From: JABMQF01 sp964563755
GTDB lineage: Archaea > Nanobdellota > Nanobdellia > Woesearchaeales > UBA11576
Assembly: GCA_964563755.1 (NCBI GenBank)
Contig: CAZLYC010000002.1
Span: forward strand, 222,122-286,121
Direction of reading: 5' to 3'
DNA: 64,000 bases
Shown: positions 16,380 through 23,373 of the stretch, piece by piece
How positions within the stretch are numbered: position 1 is the stretch's first letter
How the letters are laid out: each line of letters opens with the position of its first letter
Notes under the pieces: model-generated
Told to the model about the DNA's origin: nothing
Database searches by the model: none
The model's input: only the letters and a program-made list of their open reading frames with translations
Translations under genes and position numbers: made by a program

Positions 16380-17918
16380 CTATTTCAGCCTTATTCCAGA
16401 ATACGTATTTGATGTAGTGTTATTTGAACGCATGCTTGTTTTCGTATACTCATCAAAAAGAGGGACCTTGACAGGAGTAGCGAATTTCACGAAGTTGCTG
16501 GTTATTATTGCCTCTCCCTTGTCAAGGGAGGCTATGTTCCGGTCATCCTGGGACAGGTCCTGTGATGCTGATTCGATTATTGCCTGTCTTTCTGGTTTCA
16601 TCTCAACGCCCAGTATTATCTTTGTGTTGATGTTTGCCAGTATCTCTCGCGGAATGAGTGATGGAAGCTGGGTTATTGCGGTGAGCCCTATCTTGAATTT
16701 CCTTCCTTCTCTTGCTATTGTGCTGAATATGTTTGGTCCGTTCTCGAGGACTTCTTTTCCGAGCACACGTGGCGCCTCTTCAAGTACAACCGACACGACC
16801 GGCTTTGAATCTAGCTGGCCTTTTGATTTGTAATGCCTGTACCTGTTGAAGATTTCTGTCGTTATCATGCTGCCTATCATTATCTCTACGCTTCCGCTAA
16901 AGCCAGATGTGTCTATTATTATCGTCTTGCCCGCTTCTGCTGCTGAAGCGATGTCTTTTATTGTCGTCTCTCCTGATGACAGGTCAAAGACTCCTCTCGC
17001 GAATAGTTGTGTGCCGTCAAATTCAAGGTCGAGCAGTTGGATTAACCTTCTTTTGAGAACGCCGAGCGTTGCCTCGTTGAATTCTATTCCATTAAGTCCT
17101 TTCTCAAGCACTACTGCCTCGACCCAGGTGTTGCCGTACTTCTTGTAGTACGCGTTCATCGCCTGGACTTGAGGGTCTGAGAAATTGACTGCTCCCTTAA
17201 AATTGTCTGGCTTGACTTGCTTTATGTTTATTTTAAGAGTCCTTGTGCCGGGCATCGCGTCTCTGGGAGTATAATATTCTACTTTTTCTGATTTAGGATG
17301 GTTGCGCAGGCCCACTCCAGTCCGTCCATAGTATTCGTCGTGCGGGTCAAGCACTATGACTCCGCAGTATTCCTTGTCAACTATGCTCCAGAGCATGACT
17401 TTGACAAGGTTGCTCTTGCCTCTTCCAGTGGTTGCTGTTATCAGGACGTGGTGCGTGAAAACTTTATCTCCCGGTAAGCTCACCAAAACATCAAGAGGCT
17501 TTGATCCTGAGCGTAAATTACCGAAGAATATTGGATTTGGAGGTTCTATCATGAAGCGGAGGTCTTCTTTCTCCACTTGCCTGACCTCTCCGAAAAATAA
17601 AGGAAGCTCTTTGCATAGCTGTGTGTTGCCTTTGCCTATGACTGCAAGCGGTTTTGCGAACGCGATTGTGTAATTCCTGACTTTTTCATTGAAGAAAGAG
17701 ACATCTGTGTTGTCTTCAAGCTTCATGCCTGATATCAGTTCAAGGTTCTGTGGGGATATCTGGCTGCCATACATCAGATCATATACTTGGAGGAGTATCT
17801 TCTGCTCGCTCTGTCCGTTGACGCAAACAAGTAACTCGCCTATCTCTATCTTCCTGTCTGACTTCTGCCTAATGAGTATCCTACCGAGTTCCCCGCCTAT
17901 GACCTGTCCGACTATCAT
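16380..17918 (-). CDS. herA: HerA bipolar DNA helicase/translocase
   Basis: Hexameric ATP-driven DNA pump that works with NurA nuclease and Mre11-Rad50 in end resection. N-terminal HAS-barrel (about 1-125), Walker A ATTGRGKSN near residue 165, Walker B VVLEEAPRVLG near 375, then AREGRKFKIGLTAITQLPS and the C-terminal region ending in a short tail. 512 aa, full length. A TATA-like TTTATATAA about 26-30 nt upstream indicates a leaderless start at this ATG. It has its own promoter and is separated from the GGDEF gene by 55 nt. Confidence 0.92.
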   Translation of the reverse strand: MIVGQVIGGELGRILIRQKSDRKIEIGELLVCVNGQSEQKILLQVYDLMYGSQISPQNLELISGMKLEDNTDVSFFNEKVRNYTIAFAKPLAVIGKGNTQLCKELPLFFGEVRQVEKEDLRFMIEPPNPIFFGNLRSGSKPLDVLVSLPGDKVFTHHVLITATTGRGKSNLVKVMLWSIVDKEYCGVIVLDPHDEYYGRTGVGLRNHPKSEKVEYYTPRDAMPGTRTLKINIKQVKPDNFKGAVNFSDPQVQAMNAYYKKYGNTWVEAVVLEKGLNGIEFNEATLGVLKRRLIQLLDLEFDGTQLFARGVFDLSSGETTIKDIASAAEAGKTIIIDTSGFSGSVEIMIGSMITTEIFNRYRHYKSKGQLDSKPVVSVVLEEAPRVLGKEVLENGPNIFSTIAREGRKFKIGLTAITQLPSLIPREILANINTKIILGVEMKPERQAIIESASQDLSQDDRNIASLDKGEAIITSNFVKFATPVKVPLFDEYTKTSMRSNNTTSNTYSGIRLK

Positions 17919-17994
17919 AGTGGAAGATAACTCTGCGTATTATATAAAGTTTTGTCAGAAATTGAAATTATTTAAAAAAAATTAAAAAGAAGAA

Positions 17995-18246
17995 TTACTT
18001 CTTCTTCTTTTTCTTCTTGGAACCGCCCCTGACCATCTTGGCGCATGAGACGTCTCCCTGCTTGTCTATGAAGTAGAGATATCCAGACTTTTTCTTTACG
18101 CCGACCTTGGCAACCTTCTCAGGCTTGCCTGCCTTCTTGCCCTTTCCGCGGGCCATCTTGGCACAGGATACGTCGCCTGCTTTGTCGACGAAATAGAGGT
18201 ATCCTACTTTCTTCTTAACTCCAACTTTTGCTACTTTTTCAGCCAT
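17995..18246 (-). CDS. Small basic protein with internal duplication
   Basis: 83-aa, very Lys-rich protein made of two near-identical halves. Each half has EKVAKVGVKKK, then GYLYFxDKxGDVSCAKM, then an RG linker; residues 3-36 match residues 43-77. The tail is seven lysines. A strong SD (GGAGGT) 8-9 nt before the ATG and a TATA-like element near 18300 suggest high expression. One Cys per repeat is conserved. Composition suggests a nucleic-acid-binding or chromatin-like protein, but no known family is firmly recognised. Confidence 0.8.
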   Translation of the reverse strand: MAEKVAKVGVKKKVGYLYFVDKAGDVSCAKMARGKGKKAGKPEKVAKVGVKKKSGYLYFIDKQGDVSCAKMVRGGSKKKKKKK

Positions 18247-18355
18247 TTTTACTGACCTCCTTTTCGAATGAAGAATAGGGTTTTACGACGAACACTACTA
18301 TTTAAATGTTTTGTTTTCTTCGTCGAGAAAAGCACTAACTGTCGAGGAGAAACAA

Positions 18356-19054
18356 CTAACGGGATTGGTTTACCTCGATTTCCACCAGACGGTCTATCTC
18401 TAGTTTGGATATGGCGCAACCGTGGATTTTCACACCCCAAAGTAATGAATCCACAAGGGTCTTGATGCCCTCTTTGCCGTCAAGGACATAATCTTTCAGT
18501 ACGCCTTTCTCATATGCCATCAGGACGAGCTCGACTGACCTTATGACCTTGATGCTCTTTGTCCATTCTTTTATCTTATTTAGGTTCTTGGTGTTCACGG
18601 TCGCGTTCGTTCCCATCCTCTCCTCGACCATCTTTATGAGGGTAGCTGAATCCTCGACCAACAGTTTTGTTGTCCTTTCATCTATCACGACTGCCGGTGA
18701 ATTAAGTATTATCGCTGTAGCTAGGACTTCCATCTCTGCGTAATGGACTATCTTTATCCAGTTGCCTCTTATCTTGAATATATTATTGGCAAGGACAAGC
18801 AGCTCCTCTGCGAGCATGTTTATCTTTGTCTCTTCTATTACATTTAGTATGCCTTTCTTTATCTCGTGATTGACCTGCAATGCCTCGAACTTGAATCTCT
18901 TGGATTGGAGCGGCTTGTCTACAAGCTCCTGCTTGACGACATGCGGCACAAAGAATTCGCCTCCGAATAGCTGCTTAAGAGGCGAGAGTATCCAAAGCAG
19001 GTTATTTGTAGTCAAGCTTATTACAGGTCCTGCGTCGAATATCAGAGATTTCAT
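18356..19054 (-). CDS. PIN-domain nuclease-like protein
   Basis: PIN-fold protein, 232 aa. Acidic residues of the fold are visible: Asp in LIFDAGPVISL (residue about 7), Glu in HYAEMEVLATAI (near 106-110) and Asp in AVVIDERTTKLL (near 125). An extra C-terminal helical region (about 160-232) is longer than in VapC toxins. It overlaps the upstream gene by 4 nt (ATGA), so the two are translated together. It may be the RNase of a toxin-antitoxin-like or housekeeping RNA-processing pair. Catalytic activity is not proven by sequence. Confidence 0.8.
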   Translation of the reverse strand: MKSLIFDAGPVISLTTNNLLWILSPLKQLFGGEFFVPHVVKQELVDKPLQSKRFKFEALQVNHEIKKGILNVIEETKINMLAEELLVLANNIFKIRGNWIKIVHYAEMEVLATAIILNSPAVVIDERTTKLLVEDSATLIKMVEERMGTNATVNTKNLNKIKEWTKSIKVIRSVELVLMAYEKGVLKDYVLDGKEGIKTLVDSLLWGVKIHGCAISKLEIDRLVEIEVNQSR

Positions 19055-19617
19055 TTTGAATCGAATAATGTCCTTGCGAATTTGAGCCTCTGCTCGACAG
19101 TCGATGCCAATGCGGCATCATCGTGTATCCTTGTCTTTCCTATGTAGCTCATGAGTTCCCACTGCCCCACGTTGAGAAGCTCAGCCACTCTTGCGGCGCT
19201 TATTCCATGCTCGTACAGCAGGCTTCCTTTCTTTATCTGTGCCTTGTCTATCACTTTTTCGATATATATCCTAAATTCCTTGTCTGCTGAGCTGGCGAAG
19301 TCAGATACTTTCTTCATCTTATCATGGAACTCTGCAGTATTGCCCTGCTCAAGAGAGAACTGTGCGCTTCCTAGAAGGTTGCGTGCCTGGTCAGCATACT
19401 CTGATTCAAAACCCCATCTTTCAAGAAGTTTTGATATTGCGTATATCACAACTGCAACGCTAAGAGAATCCATGTCCTGGAATATGCCTGCGTTATGGAC
19501 AGTAGCGTCACTCAGCTTCTTGAGCCTGTTGGAGTCGCCCTTGTTGATGTATTTCTGTGCTTTTTTTAGGACGGACAGTACTGCGCTCCTGACTGGCTTC
19601 GGCATCTCGTCATCCAT
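19051..19617 (-). CDS. Helical protein with C-terminal HTH, partner of PIN protein
   Basis: 188 aa from this start, all-helical. Residues about 10-125 are an alpha-helical domain. About residues 140-170 form a helix-turn-helix (GISAARVAELLNVGQWELMSYIG), so it may bind DNA. The stop overlaps the PIN gene start by 4 nt. Such an arrangement resembles an antitoxin/toxin operon, though the helical domain is larger than usual. TATA-like CTTTAAATA at 19637-19645 gives a leaderless ATG at 19617; a TTG at 19626 is less likely. Confidence 0.75.
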   Translation of the reverse strand: MDDEMPKPVRSAVLSVLKKAQKYINKGDSNRLKKLSDATVHNAGIFQDMDSLSVAVVIYAISKLLERWGFESEYADQARNLLGSAQFSLEQGNTAEFHDKMKKVSDFASSADKEFRIYIEKVIDKAQIKKGSLLYEHGISAARVAELLNVGQWELMSYIGKTRIHDDAALASTVEQRLKFARTLFDSK

Positions 19618-19743
19618 AGAGGACAATCAGGTTTTTTCTTATTTAAAGGTTTCTAAAATGCCATTCAGGCCGTTTAAAAGATTATGCGTACGTCGAGGCA
19701 AAGTTTTTAAACTTAAGTCAAATATCCGCCTGTAGGTGGTTTG

Positions 19744-20199
19744 ATGTTCATTAAGGATCTTCAGCCTAGGCAGACAGGAGTGGATGTCGAGGGCGACGTA
19801 TTTGAGATGAGTGATGTCCGTGAGTTCAATAAGCTAGGCAGGCAAGGAAAAGTTGCGACTGCCTGGATAAAGGACGGCACAGGTAAAATAAAGCTTTCTT
19901 TGTGGAACGAGCAGATTGATAATGTTAAAGTAGGCAACAAGCTGAAAGTGCATAACGGCTATATCGGGGAATTTCAGGGAGAGCTTCAGCTAACTACAGG
20001 AAAATTCGGGACTATAGAGATACTGTCCACGGCAGAGACAAAAGATGACTCTCAAAAAACTGCCGAGGAAAAAGAGCAGCCCAAACCCGCTGTTAACGCT
20101 GAAGTTAAAGTTGATTCTAAGGTAGAGCATGCTCAAGTTAAAGAGAAGAAAGAGACAGTAATCGAATCTCTCGACATAGAAGAAGAGGACTTTACCTAA
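19744..20199 (+). CDS. Single-stranded DNA-binding OB-fold protein (SSB/RPA-like)
   Basis: 151 aa. One OB fold (about 1-95) of the short archaeal SSB type: VEGDVFEM, REFNKLGRQGKVATAWIKDGTG, LSLWNEQID and a closing strand. A flexible Lys/Glu/Ala-rich linker and an acidic C-terminal tip (DIEEEDFT) follow. Acidic tips in bacterial and crenarchaeal SSBs recruit partner proteins, and this one may do the same (inference). The ATG at 19744 follows GGTGG by 5 nt; a TTG at 19741 is less likely. It is divergent from the HTH/PIN pair and ends just upstream of the tRNA-Phe promoter. Confidence 0.87.
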   Translation: MFIKDLQPRQTGVDVEGDVFEMSDVREFNKLGRQGKVATAWIKDGTGKIKLSLWNEQIDNVKVGNKLKVHNGYIGEFQGELQLTTGKFGTIEILSTAETKDDSQKTAEEKEQPKPAVNAEVKVDSKVEHAQVKEKKETVIESLDIEEEDFT

Positions 20200-20207
20200 G
20201 CAAAAGT

Positions 20208-20215
20208 TATATAAA
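20208..20215 (+). promoter_or_regulatory. TATA box of the tRNA-Phe transcript
   Basis: TTATATAA-type element in the gap after the SSB gene. At archaeal spacing it predicts transcription from about 20236-20240, so the pre-tRNA would carry a leader of roughly 50 nt containing the hairpin at 20245-20288. Confidence 0.6.
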
Positions 20216-20244
20216 CAAATCGCTAATTCTTGATTCTATATCCT

Positions 20245-20288
20245 AGGTTGTTGAGGCCATTCTGGCCGATGAAAGAAACAACAAGCCT
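20245..20288 (+). ncRNA. Structured leader hairpin directly before tRNA-Phe
   Basis: A self-complementary segment ends 3 nt before the mature tRNA 5' end. The outer helix pairs AGG (20245-20247) and TTGTTG (20248-20253) with CAACAA (20279-20284) and CCT (20286-20288), with G20285 bulged. The inner hairpin pairs GGCCA (20255-20259) with TGGCC (20263-20267) around a TTC loop. An asymmetric purine-rich loop GATGAAAGAAA (20268-20278) lies between them. It could be a processed small RNA or an RNase P processing signal. It does not have clear C/D or H/ACA boxes. Confidence 0.5.
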
Positions 20289-20319
20289 TATGGGGCGGTA
20301 GCTCAACCTGGGAGAGCAC

Positions 20320-20341
20320 ACAGTGTTAAACACTGGCTCAA
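20320..20341 (+). other. tRNA-Phe intron 1 (22 nt, position 27/28)
   Basis: BHB motif. The central 4-bp helix is the D-stem strand GAGC (20314-20317) with intron GCTC (20336-20339). The 5' bulge is A-C^A (20318-20320) and the 3' bulge is A-A^A (20340-20342). The intron helix is CAGTG/CACTG (20321-20325/20331-20335). The central helix uses the same GAGC that forms the D stem in the mature tRNA, so the two folds exclude each other. Confidence 0.85.
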
Positions 20342-20351
20342 ACGGCTGAAG

Positions 20352-20399
20352 ATTACTTCAGGACGGTATGCTGACCTGAATAAGGTATGATTATCGGAT
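20352..20399 (+). other. tRNA-Phe intron 2 (48 nt, position 37/38)
   Basis: Canonical archaeal position. The central helix is loop CTGA (20346-20349) with TCGG (20394-20397), including one G-U pair. The 5' bulge is A-G^A (20350-20352) and the 3' bulge is A-T^A (20398-20400). The intron contains an internal TTCAGG/CCTGAA hairpin (20357-20362/20375-20380). Confidence 0.85.
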
Positions 20400-20435
20400 A
20401 CCGTGACGTCCGGGGTTCAAATCCCCGCCGTCCCA

Positions 20436-20446
20436 TATTTTTCTTA
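20436..20446 (+). terminator. Oligo-T terminator after tRNA-Phe
   Basis: T-rich run (TATTTTTCTT) immediately after the discriminator base, the usual archaeal intrinsic termination signal. Confidence 0.5.
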
Positions 20447-20475
20447 ACATTAAACATACTACGAACATAAAGAAG

Positions 20476-20568
20476 CAATGCCACCTAGGGAGCGTCAATT
20501 TAAACATCAGAACATGATGCAGTTCGGCGAACAACAATAGAACAATAATCAATGCGAACGTGGCATTG
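20476..20568 (+). repeat. GCGAGC-box hairpin element, copy A
   Basis: 93-nt element in the convergent gap between tRNA-Phe and the Zn-ribbon gene. The outer stem CAATGCCAC/GTGGCATTG is perfect over 9 bp. A 5'-side CTA bulge is followed by GGGAGC facing GCGAAC. A small hairpin GTTC-GGC-GAAC lies inside (20522-20532). It is a diverged copy of elements at 35494, 40134, 40229 and 50401. It has no open reading frame. Confidence 0.8.
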
Positions 20569-20579
20569 ACTGAATAGAA

Positions 20580-20984
20580 TCACTTATTTTTCTTCGGCTT
20601 GTCTTTCTTCATGTCGTGCAGTCTCTGGAAAGTGTCAGGCACGTCTATAACATATTTTCCTTCACCCATCTTGAACACGACAGGGTATTCTTTGTTGAAA
20701 AGCTGGACAAGGTCGAGCTCGAATTTTCCTGGTTCTGTGACTCTTACAGATTCTAAGTCAAGGACAACCGGCTCGTCAATGTTCTGAGCGCCGAGTATGT
20801 CGAATACATCCTCTTGTATCTGCTCCTTCTGCTCGACAGTGAGGTTGTTGGATATTACCTTCGCCTTCTCTATCGACTCTTTTTTGACGAAGAAGAAAAG
20901 TCTTGAGCCGCATTTGCAGCCTTTCAGTATCTCCTGTGAACCATCTTCATAGAACGTGTTGCATCTTACGCATTGGTGGGGCAT
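20580..20984 (-). CDS. arvC: OapC/ArvC-family zinc-ribbon protein
   Basis: 134 aa. The N-terminal zinc ribbon has CVRC (residues 5-8) and CKC after residue 22. A middle strand-rich domain ends with the conserved-looking block KFELDLVQLFNKEYPVVFKMGEGKYVIDVP (read here in parts), followed by a Lys-rich tail. It is the third gene of a minus-strand operon with an Era-like GTPase and an OapB-like protein, the same trio called oapABC/arvABC in Euryarchaeota. There the GTPase ArvA is needed for extracellular vesicle formation. Assignment rests on gene order plus zinc-ribbon architecture. Confidence 0.8.
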   Translation of the reverse strand: MPHQCVRCNTFYEDGSQEILKGCKCGSRLFFFVKKESIEKAKVISNNLTVEQKEQIQEDVFDILGAQNIDEPVVLDLESVRVTEPGKFELDLVQLFNKEYPVVFKMGEGKYVIDVPDTFQRLHDMKKDKPKKNK

Positions 20985-20985
20985 T

Positions 20986-21402
20986 TTACACTGACTCTTC
21001 TTTCTTGGGCCTGGCCTTTTTCTTCTTCTGCCTTTGTTCTGTCGTGAACAGCTGTATCTTGTTCGGATCCTTCTTTATCTCTTTCACTATTGATGCAGGC
21101 CCGATTATCGTGAGGCCTTGCCTGTCGCCCAGAAGTATGTTTATGAATTGCTGCCTTATCTTCTTGAAGAGCATCATGTTCTCTGCCTGAGGGTATATCA
21201 CTGCAAGCTCTATCCCCTTGAATTCAGAGTTTATCTCTTCCATCGTTGTCTTTATGAGTTCTGTCTCTTCCTCTTTCTTGAGCCTTCCTTCGAGTAGGAC
21301 TATCTTCTCCTCTTTTACTGAGTTGAGCAGTTTCCTTATCCTGCCTAGAGAACTCAGGCTCTCGATTTCAAGGTAGGGGACGAATTGTAGTGTAAGTGCC
21401 AT
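20986..21402 (-). CDS. arvB: OapB/ArvB-family protein (DUF2073-like)
   Basis: 138 aa from this start, an alpha/beta protein starting MALTLQFVPYLEIESLSS with a middle ELAVIYPQ strand, a helix, and IIGPASIVKEIKKDP near the end, then a basic tail. It sits between the GTPase and the zinc-ribbon protein, as in the archaeal arvABC cluster. GTG 21414 and ATG 21408 are also in frame. AGGGTGA at the end of the GTPase gene is well spaced for the ATG at 21402. Molecular function unknown; in haloarchaea it acts with ArvA in vesicle production. Confidence 0.78.
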   Translation of the reverse strand: MALTLQFVPYLEIESLSSLGRIRKLLNSVKEEKIVLLEGRLKKEEETELIKTTMEEINSEFKGIELAVIYPQAENMMLFKKIRQQFINILLGDRQGLTIIGPASIVKEIKKDPNKIQLFTTEQRQKKKKARPKKEESV

Positions 21403-21410
21403 TGTCATGT

Positions 21411-22043
21411 TCACCCTGCTATCTTGAACAATGCTTCGTAGAACTCTTCCATGTTTGTTCCTTTCTTCGCGGATATTCCTATAAGATCATATTGTGGGAA
21501 TGCTGCCTTCACTGCTTTTATCTTGGATTTTTTGAGGTCTACCTTGTTCGCTACGACAAGTACAGGTATATTCCTTGCGGCGAGATTGCCTATTATTGTT
21601 ATGTTGACCTGTGAGTATGGGTCTTTTGTTGAATCAAGGACGACAAGGACAACATTCATGTTGTCGAGCCATTTTATGGCGTCAATCACTCCTCGTGTCG
21701 CTTCTTTCGCGCGCCTCTTGGACTCTGATTCGGACATGCCTTTCTTCATGAAGTCTTCGTAGTCTATCTTTGTGGCTATTCCTGGAGTGTCGACAAGGCT
21801 GAACTCGAGCTCATTGTCTCCTTTCTTGACTTTTATCTTCTCTTTTACCTGGATTTCTCTTGTCTCATGCTCTATATTAGATACAGAACCCATCTCCTCG
21901 CCGAGCCAATCCATGCAGACCCTGTTTGCGAGGGTTGTCTTTCCGCCGTTTGGAGGGCCGTATATTCCTATCTTTAGTTCTTTCTTTTTGATGAAGAAGT
22001 CTTTGAACGACTTTTTTATGAAGCTCTTGACAAATTCTATCAT
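21411..22043 (-). CDS. arvA: Era-like small GTPase, ArvA/OapA family
   Basis: 210 aa. All G motifs are present: G1 GPPNGGKTT (residue about 29), a G2 Thr in the HETREIQV region, G3 DTPG (near 90), G4 NKVD (near 168) and G5 SAKK (near 193). A basic, amphipathic N-terminal helix with several Lys and Phe residues may touch membranes. It is first in the arvABC-like operon. The haloarchaeal ortholog drives extracellular vesicle formation. Family placement as Era-like is firm; equivalence to ArvA is inferred from the operon. Confidence 0.87.
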   Translation of the reverse strand: MIEFVKSFIKKSFKDFFIKKKELKIGIYGPPNGGKTTLANRVCMDWLGEEMGSVSNIEHETREIQVKEKIKVKKGDNELEFSLVDTPGIATKIDYEDFMKKGMSESESKRRAKEATRGVIDAIKWLDNMNVVLVVLDSTKDPYSQVNITIIGNLAARNIPVLVVANKVDLKKSKIKAVKAAFPQYDLIGISAKKGTNMEEFYEALFKIAG

Positions 22044-22194
22044 TAATGCACCGCTTTTGTAATTATCCTTGCTGAATTATGGTCTAAAAATTTGATGATT
22101 TGTTTATATAGTTTTCGGTCACTCTTTAATATGATTTTAAAGAAGACTGAGTGATATTTTCGGCGAGCCTTTGTGCAGACGAAGAACAGAACGA

Positions 22195-23370
22195 TTATAT
22201 GTTCAGGCTGTCTGTTATTATCTTCTTGACAAGAGATATGTCTTTATCAGTGACTTCTTGTCTTAACTCCATCCTTGCTGATGCTTTCGCAAGCCTTGTG
22301 AAGCCGACAACCATCCTTGGTGATATCTCTGTTATGTATTTTCTCTCGTTCTCCTTTATCTCTGCTATGAAATCTACTATTTCCTGCTCGAATTTCTTCG
22401 GAAGCGATATCTCTCCTATAGAATGTGAATGTATTACGTATTCTTTCATGAATTCTTTCTCTTTCTGCGTGAGTTCGTGCTTTGTCTTGTTGATGAGCGC
22501 TCTTGTTATCTTCTTGAAATCTTCTATGCTGTGTTTTCTGACAAAGAATGTCAGGTGGAACCTTGTGAGGAGCGCAGCATCGAACGGCAGCTGTTTTTTC
22601 AGTTGCTCGATATTCTTTCCTGTGAACTTATCACCTTTAGGGTTAGCTGTCGCGAGCACAGAGACTCTTGCATTGAACTTGTATGAATGTCCGCCCTTAT
22701 CATATGATACGAATCCTTTTTCCATGGCATTGTATAGGCTTGCCCTTGATTCTTCTTTCATCAGGTTGAGTTCGTCTATCGCGCAAAGACCATTGTCTGC
22801 CATCGGGAGGAGTCCTTTCATGACTTCGCTGCCTTTCACAGTCACAGCAAGCCCGACTCCGCTTGTTCCTGATCCGAGTCCCATCGATGATATCGGGGCA
22901 AGGTCTGTCGCTGAACTTAATATCTGTGTTTTTCCTGTTCCGGGGTCTCCGAGAAGCAATATGTGTATATGTTCAGGCGAGAATAACTGGAGCGCTACAG
23001 CTTTTTTTGCTGTCTCAAAACCTACAAGATTAGGCGCTATTATCTGCGCGCAGTTCTCGTGTATGTTTTTTGAGAGCTGCTGGAAAAGTGTTGTCTTTGT
23101 CTTTTCCTTTATTTTGTTGTTGAGAGAGATTACAAGTTCTTTTACATCATGCTTTTCTGTCTTGCCTACGAGCAGAGGGCATGTCGTGTTCTCTATGAGT
23201 CCTCCGAGTGAGAGGTTTTCTTTCTCGATTGCTATCTTATTCTCTTTTATGTAGCCTTTGACTATCCTTTTCTCGTCTTTTGATAGGTACCAGTCGAGTG
23301 ACTCTATTGATTGTTCCTCTTCTCCAGAAAGCCGTCTCATCCTTTTTATGACGTCAAGTATATCTGCCAT
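22195..23370 (-). CDS. MCM-like AAA+ ATPase lacking the N-terminal domain
   Basis: 391 aa. The MCM signatures are clear: Walker A GDPGTGKTQ (near residue 140), the pore-loop block GTSGVGLAVTV, Walker B CAIDELNLM, sensor 1 SVLATANPKGDKF and the arginine finger LLTRFHLTF. A C-terminal winged-helix-like region is present (about 330-391). The OB-fold/zinc N-terminal half of replicative MCM (about 250 residues) is reduced to about 110 residues with no zinc motif. It is therefore an MCM paralog rather than the main helicase. It lies 3 nt after the upstream membrane protein and is probably co-transcribed with it and glyS. Confidence 0.85.
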   Translation of the reverse strand: MADILDVIKRMRRLSGEEEQSIESLDWYLSKDEKRIVKGYIKENKIAIEKENLSLGGLIENTTCPLLVGKTEKHDVKELVISLNNKIKEKTKTTLFQQLSKNIHENCAQIIAPNLVGFETAKKAVALQLFSPEHIHILLLGDPGTGKTQILSSATDLAPISSMGLGSGTSGVGLAVTVKGSEVMKGLLPMADNGLCAIDELNLMKEESRASLYNAMEKGFVSYDKGGHSYKFNARVSVLATANPKGDKFTGKNIEQLKKQLPFDAALLTRFHLTFFVRKHSIEDFKKITRALINKTKHELTQKEKEFMKEYVIHSHSIGEISLPKKFEQEIVDFIAEIKENERKYITEISPRMVVGFTRLAKASARMELRQEVTDKDISLVKKIITDSLNI

Positions 23371-23373
23371 TTT

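Larger units (their letters stand above)
20292..20435 (+). tRNA. trnF: tRNA-Phe(GAA) with two introns
   Basis: Acceptor GGGGCGG (20292-20298) pairs with CCGTCCC (20428-20434); discriminator A is 20435; CCA is not encoded. D stem is GCTC/GAGC. T arm is CGGGG-TTCAAAT-CCCCG. Continuous folding fails, but removing 20320-20341 and 20352-20399 gives a perfect CACGG/CCGTG anticodon stem and loop CTGAAGA. That is U33 and anticodon GAA, in a normal 74-nt tRNA-Phe. Intron 1 interrupts the anticodon stem at 27/28, intron 2 is at the canonical 37/38. Both have bulge-helix-bulge cut sites. Oligo-T follows the 3' end. Confidence 0.93.

Noticed and set aside
20245..20288. C/D box guide RNA before the tRNA.
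   Set aside because: A GATGA sequence resembles a C box, but no CTGA D box lies at the right place.
20318..20336. Reading the tRNA as Asn (GTT) or Leu (TAA) from the first hairpin loop.
   Set aside because: U33 and stem pairing fail, and type II variable arm length is wrong. The two-intron Phe model gives perfect stems and a 74-nt tRNA.
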